NCBI GenBank assembly: GCA_043228905.1
Contig: JBHGNT010000011.1
Coordinates: 20,956,001 to 21,020,000, forward strand
Direction: 5' to 3'
Origin: Azolla caroliniana
Taxonomy: Eukaryota > Polypodiophyta
Length of the DNA: 64,000 nucleotides
Each line of letters starts with the position of its first letter. Positions within the stretch are counted from its first letter, which is position 1. The translations under genes were made by a program, and so were the position numbers. The notes under the pieces were generated by a model that saw only the letters and a program-made list of their open reading frames with translations, did no database searches and had not been told where the DNA came from. This document shows, piece after piece, positions 10,919 to 22,200 of this stretch.

Positions 10919-12315
10919 GAGTATATCGTCTCACTGGTTGTTGAACCGGAGTCGGACTGAATTCAAGTTGTACACATGCATCCTCATTTTTAACATCCTC
11001 ATATGGGTGAACATTTGTAGGACTTTTCGGCATAGGTGTGGAATTATTCTTTTGCACACTAATAGAGGGTGTAACATCTTGAAATGCCACTTTCCTCACT
11101 TCCACTTCCTTAATTGGTTGCTTATGCATAATCTTTTCATTGAAAACGACATCACTACTTCTGACTATAGTGCACGTTTTGGGGTCCCATAAGCGATATC
11201 CAAACTGACCATCTATTCCATAGCCAAGAAAAATACATTTTCTGCTTTTGAAATCCAGTTTTTGCCTTAACTGTTTTGGAACATGAACATATGCTTCACA
11301 TCCAAACACTCTTAGATGATCATAGTGAGGGGGTTTTTCTGTCCACAACTCGTGTGCCACTTTCAAGCCTTTAACAGTACTAGGTGATAGATTAATCACA
11401 TGAACAACAGTCCGAACTGCTTTTGCCCAAAAACCTTGCGGAAGGTTTGCATGATGCAACATAGAAACAACTCTATCTTGGATGGTTCTATTCATCGTTT
11501 CTGCTACACCATTTTGTACAGGAGTGTAGGGGGCAATATACTCTCCACGAATGCCTCTAGATTCACAAAAAATCCTGAACTCATTAGAGATATATTCACC
11601 TCCATTATCAGAACATAAATCCTTAAGCTTTATTCCTTTTTTCAGTCTCAACCGAGGCAAGCCATTTTCTAGCAATGGGGTATACATCACCCTTTCCCTT
11701 TATGGGATACACCCACACCTTTCTTGTGGCATCATTGATAAATGTAACAAAATACAAAGCTCCACCCAATTATCTAGTAGGCATAGGGCCACATACATAT
11801 GTATGAACTAGATTCAAGGGTTGAGTAGAAGAATCAGAACGAATTTGATGTACACTTCTCATTTGTTTACCATATTGACAATGCTCACAAATTGAAAAAT
11901 TAGAAAATGATAACATGGGTAAATAGCCAAAATGTGACAGAGTTTCCGTTCCACTACGAGACATATGGCCTAAACGACCATGCCAGATACAAGTCATGGG
12001 TTGTTCTATGATAACCAAAAGATGTTCTTTCTAATGGAAAACTAAGGGATAAAGTGAAGCAACTTTGTTCCCTTTGGCAATAACCATATTTCCTTTTGTA
12101 ATACGAAAAGATTTGGAAGCAAATATCACTTTATATCCAGAGTCATCTAGTTGTCCAACAGACATCAAGCTACGAGTTAGCTCAGGCACATGGCGTACAT
12201 TTTGTACAAGAATATGAAAACCATCATAAAATTGTACCATAACATCTCCAATGCCAACCACATCACATTGACGTGAATCTCCAAGCCAAATTGTACCAAG
12301 TGGTTTAGCTTCATA
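10872..12315 (-). pseudogene. copia GAG-pre-integrase and integrase region
   Basis: The minus-strand frame at 11770-12018 has the HxxxH/CxxC zinc-binding block (WHGRLGHMS, then CEHCQYGKQ). After stops at 11770 and about 11700 the integrase core continues at 10872-11690, with SDNGGEYISNEF, PYTPVQNGVAE and the acidic residues of the DDE core. A C-terminal region follows with KSRKCIFLGYG. The first acidic position of the core lies near the stop-containing stretch. Integrase would insert the cDNA into chromosomes, but here it is broken. Confidence 0.85.
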
Positions 12316-13416
12316 TCATGTGAACCACTCTCTATGTGGGGTCACATGGAATGAAGCCCCAGATTCCAACCATGCATGAGTAAGCGAGTGAGCCATATTC
12401 ACCTCAACATAAGTAGCATCATTATCCACGACCAAAATGTCAACATCGTCATCGTATGTAGCATTTATTTCCTCTATTTTCTTTGAGGATGAACCGGTCA
12501 CTTGCATAATATGCCCATCACCATGAGTTTTACCCCTTTCCTTTTCTCTTTCTTTGTTCTTCAAGGCATAACAATCCTTTTTCATATGACCCTTTTTGTG
12601 ATAGTAATGGCATTCCACAAGTCTCTTTCTAGATTTGCTTCTGCTCTTATCCTTTCCATGGTTGTTTCTGGTTTGGCTTCTACCACGTTGTTGGTTCTTG
12701 CCATAACCATAATCTCGTACATTATATGCTTCTCCAACTTGTGAGGTAACCATCGATTTCCTATGTATTTCTTCACCCAATAGTGCTCCACATATGTCAT
12801 TATAGTTCAATTTCCCATTTGGTACACTAGCACTAATAGCGGTGCAAAATGTGTTCCACAAGCTAGGCAAAGTGCATAATAGAAATACACAGTTTAGCTC
12901 ATCATCCATAATCATTTTTTGAGCTTGCAACTGAGACCATAATGCATCAAACTCATTTAGATGAGAAGCAACACTATCGGTGTCCTTCATGCGAATGTCA
13001 TAGAGCTTTCTCATCAAAAACACTTTGTTTGCAACAGTTTCCTTCTCATATGTATTGCATAATTTTTTCCAAAGTTCTTCAGAATTTTTACTGTCTAAAA
13101 CAGTGAAATAGACACTATCCGCCAAGTGCAATCTTATTGTAGACATGGTCAAAGCATCAAGTTCCTCCCAATCATCATCATCCATATCATCTGGTTTCTT
13201 CGTTTTGCCGCCCAAAGGCCTGGTTTGCCTTCATTGAACCAATACATCACGTCTCTGATTCTTCCACAAAGCAAAATTAGATCCATCAAATTTCCGGATC
13301 TCAATATGGTTTTTTCCCAAAAATGAATAGTTCTTACTTGAACTATTGCGACCAACAGAAGTGCTACTAGATGCATCCAACATTTCGGACTCCATGGGAG
13401 TGAATGACAGTATCAA
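12316..13416 (-). pseudogene. copia gag-protease region
   Basis: The start is near 13395-13416, with KFDGSNFALWKNQRRDVL, a UBN2/DUF4219-type copia gag N terminus. One stop near 13231 splits it from the 299-residue gag frame at 12316-13215. The zinc knuckle at about 12590 reads CHYYHKKGHMKKDC, so the second Cys of the CX2CX4HX4C box is Tyr. The protease motif near 12350 reads WLESGASFHVTP, where the family has D-S-G: the catalytic Asp is Glu. Both changes and the stop indicate a non-functional polyprotein. Confidence 0.85.
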
Positions 13417-13912
13417 GCAACAAAATACAATTGGGCAACAAAACTAGTAACTAACTAGCTTATGGCAAATTGTCAAAAAATTGATACCAATATTGTGTGT
13501 AACACACACCACTGAAAGCATATAACTTCCAAAATATCAATGATACTGACTAGCATGCATCTCCCAAATCACAAATTGTAGGCATCTAATATGCTATACA
13601 TTCACATTGATCCCAAATCTCTCTTCCAAATGTGGCAGGGGTCTCTCCCACCACAACTTATTTCCACCAGAAATGTTTCGCAGATGACAAATAAACGTGA
13701 GAGTTTAACCAGGGGAAATACTTGTGAATAGCAGGCTCTTTTCTTCAATGTAGAAGATGTTGGAGATGCCCAACAGCCGATAGATGCTTCAGTCGGGCCC
13801 GGTACTCCAACGCTCGCCGCACGAATCTCCTACGCCGCTACTACAAGTCTCTGACGCTCGTTGCTTCAAACTCCAGAGCTTCCTATCACTGTCTCCCAAG
13901 CTTTGATACCAC

Positions 13913-15160
13913 TGTTATAAATCGGTAGAGTAAAGAGCCAAGAGAGAATTGTTTTGTTCTGCTCCGAATCGTAATGCAAGGACAACAAAGGACGAAGAAG
14001 GAGTTGTGCTCCTTGGTGAGTTGTAGTGTGCATGGCAAAAACAGGGGCGAGCAACAGTAGGATACAACAGACGACGCTCTATACAACAGGAGGGTGGAGG
14101 TTAGAACAGAGAGGAAAGACAGTGAATCGCTGCAACAGAGAGGGGGGGGGGGGGGGGGGGGGACCATATGGAGGAAGTAGGCGACAGTTTTGCCCGTCGT
14201 CCGTTCTTCCTCTCCCTCACTCACTCGCTCACACACACACCAAACTCTCTCCCCACCAAGGTTGTTAGATACGATACGGATACGATACGTATTTAACGTA
14301 TTAATACGCGTATAGTACCTCCCAATTTAAAAATACGTTAAATACGTTTTTTAATATGTTAAATACTTATAAAATACGTATTTTATGTATAGTACGTTAA
14401 ATACTTCTAGAATTTGAAAATTACTTATCTTTCAAAAAAATATTTGTAATATTGTAAAAAGCATCTATGTTTACACAATTTTGTGATGTACATTATAGTT
14501 CTACATCTTAAAATGCATATAAGACATTTGAACATTTCACATCCTAAAATACTTATTAATATGAATGTTGACATTCACTTGTTCTATAAATTAGTGTGTG
14601 ATGTATCACGATGTTCTACTTCAAATTGGAATTATTTACGATTATGCCCTTATAGATTGAAGAATCGTCTACGATTATCACACTCACTTTACGTTTCTTT
14701 CTTCTTTTCTCCCTTCTTCATTATCTTCTTCATCATCCTTCTTCTTCTATCTTCTGTGATTATCACACTTAGAGTCAGGATAGGTTTCCGTCTTCTTTTC
14801 TCTCTTTTTCTTCTTCTTCTTCTTCTTCTTCGTCATCTCTTCTGTTCTTCTTTCTTCCTTCTTTTTGCTTCTTTTTCATTATTATTATTTTTCTTTTGCT
14901 TTTTGTTGGGGTTTGACTTACGTTTTTTTATAAATATGTATTATACCTGTTTTTCAAATGTACGTTAAATACCGTATTGGACAAATGTACATGATATTTG
15001 ACTGAACAACATTGAGGTATAATACGTACTATACAAATTATGAGGTATTATACGTATTTAAACATTAAATACAGGTACGTAAACAACCATGCTCCCCACA
15101 AATGGAAGACCAATTTTGGCCTTTTCACACTTAGCATGTATGGGGGATACATGTATAACA
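13913..15160 (-). repeat. 5' LTR of the copia element (interrupted)
   Basis: The LTR is bounded by the TG/CA ends at 13913 and 15160. Without the hAT-like insertion and one target copy it would be about 405 bp. It matches the 3' LTR at 8161-8413 over the central and outer parts. It also holds a run of 20 or more G near 14143-14161 and a block at about 14162-14200 that is missing from the 3' LTR. Confidence 0.88.
14257..15091. mobile_element. hAT-like non-autonomous DNA transposon
   Basis: An 835-bp insertion has terminal inverted repeats CAAGGTTGTT and CATGGTTGTT (one mismatch). It is flanked by the exact 8-bp duplication CTCCCCAC at 14249-14256 and 15092-15099. An 8-bp duplication and short TIRs starting CA fit the hAT superfamily. 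Subterminal regions are full of TACGTAT/ATACGTA motifs, as hAT transposases use for binding. No transposase is encoded; the 161-residue frame at 14483-14968 is low-complexity pyrimidine-rich DNA. Confidence 0.87.
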
Positions 15161-15335
15161 CGTAGGAATTGGTAACAATTCAGTTTTGGCTTAACTGGTT
15201 TGGGAGAACTCAAACTTTAACCATGCCTAACCAAACCAATCAATGACCGATTAAGCCAAATTGAATACTAAACTGATTAAGTCGAATTGAACCGAACCCT
15301 AAACTTGTTACAGATATTATTGGTTTTAATTTTTG

Positions 15336-15381
<46 letters not shown>

Positions 15382-18300
15382 TTAGGACAATAAGGATAAG
15401 AGACCTTTATTTATATCTCGCCCTCTCTCTCAATTGAAAAGTACATAAATGGGATAAAACCAGTTTTAGTTGGTTAAGCATGGCTCAAGCCAAATTAAAT
15501 TGATGTCAAAGTGGTTACTTGAGATCACTTAATGAATACATCCTTAAGATTCAAATAAACACTCACATCAAAATTCCAGAGTAACATTCATAGAATTCAT
15601 TCGTGAATACAACATATGAGCTCTCAATCTATGACGATGTTTTATGGAATTTCCATATAATCATGATATGCATGAAAATATGAATACATCCACCCACTTT
15701 GATGGAATAGTAGATAATGTGATGTGTTGGCAACGATGACAAAGGGAGGGTCAAGTATTTGTGAGCTATTAGCTCACGAATAAATATATCGTAGACAAAC
15801 GTGAACCTCTTCGACTTTTCTCTTGTGCAAGTTTTGTCCTGGAGCATGATTGGTTGATGTGTAGTGGGATAAATTCTCATTTGTTCAATTGTTTTGGTAA
15901 GTTATTGCATATAACACATAAAAAGGTTTTGTATGTTCATTAATTTTGTTAAGTTATTATGTACTTCTTTCTTCTTGTTGCCACTTTATAAAAGAAAAAA
16001 TTAAAATTGGTCCATAATTACTTAAAATCAATAGTATTTGTTGTAGTTTTCTATTGGCCATAAATACTAAAACATTATCCATTTCATAGTGACCGTCTAT
16101 GTTTGATTCTCATTTTCAAAGTTGTTTTGCTCAAAACCTCTAGAATTTCTACTTCAATCCTATGACACGTAGTTACATGTGGTGGCATGGAAGCCTAAGG
16201 TGTTGGTCTATATAATGGCCCAAGGGGACTAGCTACCCTTTCATTACAACACCTTGAGATGTGATGCATGTCATCTATTATTATGTTTAAACGTTCATGT
16301 TGTATGTGATATGTGTGTTTATTTAAACAAATCAATGGGTCGTTCTAAAGAATGGGCTCTTATACTATACTTATATATTTAGTCAATGAACATATTCAAA
16401 CAAGGCATAACATTGACAATGATCAATATTGTTGCATATTCCATTTATTTACCAATCTTTAATTTCTTGAGATCACAACTCGTTTATCATTGGGAAAAAG
16501 TATTGCTTGGTTAGTTAGCATGCATAGAACTATACTTATATATTTTGGTAATGCACGTATTCAAACAAGCATAACATTGCCAGTGATCAATATGACAACA
16601 ATTTATGCAACAATTACATAAATATTCCTTTTACCTACCAATCTTTAATTTCTTGAGATCACAACTCGTTTATAATTGGGAAAAATGTATTGCTTGGTTA
16701 GTTAGCATGCATAGAACTATACTTATATATTTAGTCAATGCACATATTCAAACAAGGCATAACATTGATAGTGATCAATATGACAACAATTGTTGCATAT
16801 TCCTTTTGTATACCAATCTTTAATTTCTAGAGATCACAACTTGTTTGTCATTGGGATAAATGTATTGCTTGGTTAGTTAGCATGCATAGAACTAAGTCAA
16901 ATATGAAATGTGTCTAAAGACAATACGTCATGCAGAAACATGATTGATTCCATAGAATTATAACAAAATATATACATTACAGGTTCAAAATGCACACAAA
17001 AATGATAAAATTATCAATTTATAATTCAAATAAAGAATACGTTGCTTCAATTTTAGAGTTATTTATAATGTTCAGAGAAAGAAGATCATCCACACACATA
17101 CTTTCATGGCTATAGGATTAGCCGATCATGTGCATGTGAAAGCTTCTATTGATGTTAGTGTCACATGTAATCTTGAATACATTACCATGTAATCATGGAT
17201 GAACTATCACAATGTTAGACATCACAAAGATATGTCTTGTACCTTTCTCTCTCGTGATCTTAACTTAAAGACGAGCAAAAATCGCGGTAAAAGAAAACGT
17301 TCAATAGGAAAAAGTTAAACCAAAATTCTTTCAATGGTTTAATTACAATGATGATAAATTTGTCCAACAATAATTCATTGTTCAATATACTTTTGCTAGC
17401 CCACATAACGTTTGCAAGAGGGAAGTATGACATTGCAACACTTATGAAGAACCTCGTGTCCTGTAGTAAACATGCACTACAATGTGAGGAGATTGGGAAG
17501 GGCGTTGTATTTGCAAGTGGCATGAACGCACGTCATATCCTATGGCGATGACAATAACATCTCATGTTATGTATGATATGAAATATGTAGGACCCTTAGT
17601 TACCACGTAAGTAGATTAGACACCTATCCATCCAAAATGGAGAATATACATTTGATCTATAATGATACTTTTAGTAATAGCTTATAGTACATACAAAGCC
17701 TTAATATGAGGTGAAAACCCTCGGCTTGTTTGATTAATTATATATGACACGTGAAAATTGAATAGATGATCTACACCAATACTATTCTTATATCCCTTGA
17801 TAGTTATTGTTGTTTCATTTATTATCATATACATACACATATGTATGTATGACTTATAAGCTTGCATGTCTATATATTATGTATTCGCACATAGATATAT
17901 ATGATTGTACATGGACGTACAAGATATGTATACATATGAACATGTATGTATTTATGCATTTTGTGTCCGTGCTTAGGTTAGAATCATAGTCCATTGATAG
18001 AAAGTAAATTTGTAACTTTTTTGTGCAATGAAGGTTGTCTTCCACCACAACATTTGATACACACCACTACAAATAGGTGTAACATCTTTCATCCTTCCCT
18101 ATCTTTTTACGGGTCATATATGTCATCTTTCCATAAACAATGAATCGAAACAAAAAACCAACATATATCTCTTCCACACAAAAACCTACTTTATCTAATG
18201 TACACTCCAAACCACAAAGAATGGTGGAATTGCAGGTAGAAATTTGCATGAACACAAAATTGATTCTCTTTCCACCTAATGTGAATGGCTATTATTATGT

Positions 18301-18780
18301 CTTTTTTTATTTAGTGTCGTGGTAACCATAATTCACATTTAAATTGTTCAAACAAGTCATGATGTGAGGACATAATGGAGTAGGAATTTCACAGATGGAT
18401 AAGGAAACACGGATTTTCTAACGATTTCAAGTCATCGACAAACCTACATGATGTAGATGTGAAAGGTTCTAGCAATTTTCTAGGGTAACCAGGGAGGAAG
18501 TGGTAAGTTATGGCTAATGTATTCCTTGGTGATAACGAGGATAGGCTTATATAGGATGGACATACATGTATGTATATACATATACATGAGAATGATCGAT
18601 TCGTAAACATATACCGACGAGGATGGCTACGACAAGAACAAGAACAAGAACAATAATCATAGTAATAATAATAATAATGATAAGTTATGTAAATATACAT
18701 ATATATTGCTAGTAAAAGTATGGTTTGAAATAAAACCAATTCTGTAGTTTAATTAGTGAGTTTAATAATAATAATAATAA
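15161..18780. other. Intergenic region between the copia element and the GATA gene
   Basis: AT-rich, with only short ORFs lacking known domains. It contains a (CT)n tract at about 15341-15377, the three-copy tandem repeat described separately, and (AAT)n tracts near 18660-18690 and 18762-18784. No promoter or RNA gene can be supported here. Confidence 0.5.
16364..16895. repeat. Tandem repeat, three copies of 165-187 bp
   Basis: The phrase starting ACTATACTTATATATTT recurs at 16364, 16529 and 16716, with the rest of each unit (including TTGCTTGGTTAGTTAGCATGCATAGAA) conserved. The third copy ends near 16895. Copies differ by indels of about 20 bases. No coding potential. Confidence 0.85.
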
Positions 18781-19262
18781 TAATGTTTTTGTTTTTTCAA
18801 CTTTAGCTTTCCTAAGCTTCTTTCCTCATGCTCTTCCAATGAAATGTTCCTCTTCTTTTTCGTCATCATTCTCACATAGACACAGAAGAAGACGAAGAAT
18901 AAGAAAACTCTGCACCAAAGCTTCACCTAATTCTCATTAAGCTTCTTTTTTTTTCTTGTTTTGTTTATCTTTTATTTGCAGAAAACCCCACACATTCTGC
19001 TGACTCAAAACCCTACAACTTCTTCTCCCTCCCTGTCTGCATTTGTTTTTTTCAAGAATCAAGAAGAGATTTGCAGCGTCAAATAATTCACATATTTTTG
19101 TTCTTTGCACAGGTATATGTATGTGTGTGCAAATATTCAAAAACTGTATTCATTCATTTATTTTTGCACAGAAATTCTACAAAAGAAGAGTTATAATTTG
19201 ACATAGTTTCTCCCTTTTTTCCTTAGTCTCTTTGGGAGCTTTTCCATATGCAGAGAAGAGTA
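18781..19262 (+). promoter_or_regulatory. Upstream region / 5' leader of the GATA gene
   Basis: About 480 bases before the GATA start are pyrimidine-rich (CTTC and TTTTC runs), typical of plant 5' leaders. The transcription start is not identifiable from sequence. An in-frame ATG lies at 19248, five codons before the conserved start at 19263. Confidence 0.35.
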
Positions 19263-22200
19263 ATGGGAAAACAGGGCCCTTGCTGCCATTGTGGAATATC
19301 TAGTAAGTCATGAAAGTCCTCATTGTCTTAGTCATTCTCTAATGAAATAGACATTTGCCATATGTAAGCATGCATTTATAATGACATATTCATTGCCAGA
19401 AACATGTGTATGCATTTATGCGCACATGCATAGACTTGCTCACCCATACACACACCGATACCCATACTTATATACGCACTGACATCCATAGCCATACACA
19501 GGTGCTTGTGATACATTATATTAAAAAAATTCAAAGAAGAGGGCATGCACATGATCCTCTTATGTCTTTTGAGAAATAGTAAGAATGTAAAGAGTGTTTG
19601 TTTGGAAATTGGAATGCAAACAATTAATGCACTTGGCTTGTGAGATATTCAGAATGCCCTCAATGCCCAACATCTGACCAACTCAAAGTAAATTCGCATT
19701 CGCTTAAGAGCTGGATATATGCAACTGAATAACCAGAAAAACCTTCCCAAACTTATAATCAGAGATAGCAAGTGGTTTGTTGTGAAAAGTTGTCTGATTA
19801 TGAACAAGTCTGTCACTGATGAAGCTCACGCTCAAGTTCATGAGCATTCCTTACCTCCTATGAGATTGTCACAACACTTCTTTTAAAAAAAGTACTCATT
19901 CCTTTAAAGGGTTTGAACTCTTCCTTATTGTTATTAGCCTTTGTTTCCAACGAACCAAGGTTTTTGGGATCAGGCCAAAATCCTTTAGAGACCATTTTTG
20001 CTGAAAGTATCAAAAGGAACCACTTAGGATTAGGGAAGAGGCATTAATCCTCAAAATGAGTTAAACTGAGTAAACTTGGGAAAAGGAACATATGTGTTTC
20101 TGGATGGCTTTCCATATTGGCTGATAATGCATGGCCAGTCCAATTTTTAATTTGGCTTCCTGGAATATAAAAGTCTCATAAAAATTATCACATCCTGAAC
20201 AGGTCACATTTGTTTTGCTATAGGAACGTCTTATTTTCAATGAATTATTCATTTTACACCTGATTACTGGTAAATCAATGTTTTAGATCTCTTTATATGT
20301 TACATGAAATCAAATATTTCTTCTGTAGAAGAAAGAACATATAGTATGTAACAGCTACTTTGATCAATATGTTAGATTTATGTATGTGTTCTCTTGAAAG
20401 GTTCTTGTGTTTCTTAGTCGCATGAAAGAAAATCAAAATAGCATGAGATAGCAATTGACTACTTATTTGGTCCAATCCACATATGGTCTTATTCCTTGCC
20501 CATATAGTCTTTACGTTGAATTCTTATGTTATGCACCTGATGTGCTTTGGTATTGCAAATCTGTGGGGAAGCTTATGTTCTCTAAAGAGAGATAAAGAAG
20601 GAATAGCAGAAATTGAAGGATTATACACAAAAGAAATATAGGATATGGTTATAGAAAGAGAAGACGTTTCAGAAATAAGAGAAGCAAGGGGAAGCAAGAT
20701 TAGTCTTAGGATTCTTCCCTGAATTGCCGAGTCATGTTTGGGGATTATGGCTACATTGTGCATTATACACATCTTCATGTAGCTTTATAGTATATACTAA
20801 TGTATTATGCAATTAGAGAATGTTTGCATTTGGTGTATTAGGTCGGTTGAATTTATAATATCTAAGTGTGTTGGCTTGCATTTCAAAATAATGTTATCCT
20901 TAAAATTGAAGTAAGAGGTTGAGTCTGTTTGAGTTGTGTAGGCACACCCCTATGGAGAAATGGTCCGGCAGAGAAACCGGTTCTATGCAATGCATGTGGC
21001 TCAAGGTGGCGAACAAAAGGTTCTTTGGCCAATTATATGCCAATGCATTCGGGAGGTCTCGGAACAAAAAATAGCTCTACCAAGAAAAACAAACAGAAGA
21101 CTAATGAAGATCGTCCTCATAAGAGAAAGGAGCCTTATAGTGGGTTTTCAGAGTACTGTGTTTATCAGCAGTCAGAGTATCTTTCAAATGGAATGCTTGA
21201 TGATGATGTGAGCACCCGATCAAGTACAGGATCAGGGATATCATTTTCGGAAAGTTGTGCACAACATACCCCTACCGCAGGCAGAGCATCAGGTGCAATC
21301 TTGCCACAGCCTCAACACATTACTTAATGCAAGTTTTAGTTCCTGTCCGTTTATCTTATTTGTGTTTCTATTTAATTTGATATAGAATTCTGGCCACCAT
21401 GGGGTTTTCATGTGCCTTCAAAAAGGCGTACTTCTATGCATCGTCATCGACTTCACATCAAACAATTTTCTTCTTCCTCGCCTACATCAGAAACATTTTT
21501 ATGTAGATATTCATCAGAAGACGATTTGCTGGTTGATTGTAAACCTTTATCAACTGAAATAGGTTTAGGAGGGGTTTTCATTGGATCATCATTGTCCATA
21601 CCTCCAACACAAGACTCACAAGCAAGCTCTCTCATGTATGATAGTAACGACTTGGAAGAATCAGTCGATTTAAATGACAATTTAGTTAGGGAAATGAGTA
21701 TGGACAAAGAATTAGATCAAAGCCTAAAACGTAAAGGAAAGGAGAAAACGAACCAGCTTATAAAGAATGCAGGTGTCAGTTGCACAAATGTTACAAAAAG
21801 CTGGATGGCAAACAAAGCTCTTTTGTAAGTATACCATTATTCTTGTATTAGCGAATCATTGCTTTATCATCTCAGGATTTTCTGTTTTCATGGATATACG
21901 GTTTATCTATATGACATTATTTAATGCTTTATATTTAGAGATGGAAGAGAAAAATTAAAAAGAAAGAAAGTTGAACCAATGTCCAATGCTTCAAATGCAT
22001 ACAGAATAAATTGTAGAAGTGCATTTAATATTTATGCTATGATAGAGTAATGCCCTCAATTGCACCATGATCATCATTCTCTGTAGAGATATTGACCATA
22101 ATGTTGTCAATCAATTATCACAGCCATTGTGATAATAATTGAAAGTTCGCTATTGATCAGTCTGCGTGGAAAGAAGGCTGCAAGACTCTCCCCATGTGCC

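Larger units (their letters stand above)
8161..15160 (-). mobile_element. Ty1/copia LTR retrotransposon, degenerate, with nested insertions
   Basis: Read on the minus strand the order is 5' LTR, primer-binding site, gag, protease, integrase, RT, RNase H, polypurine tract, 3' LTR: the copia order. The LTR starts TGTTATACATG and ends TATAACA. The primer-binding site at 13900-13911 reads TGGTATCAAAGC, one base off the usual initiator-Met-tRNA complement. The purine tract GTGGGAGAT abuts the 3' LTR at 8414. Gene frames contain several stops and shifts. Two later insertions lie inside it, at 9331-10103 and 14257-15091. The 3' LTR is truncated: the ~124 bases present at 13913-14036 of the 5' LTR have no match left of 8161. 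Confidence 0.93.

Noticed and set aside
14483-14968. 161-residue plus-strand ORF with many Phe, Leu and Ser residues, membrane-protein-like
   Set aside because: It is produced by CTT/TTC pyrimidine runs inside the hAT-like element, with no domain or conserved core.
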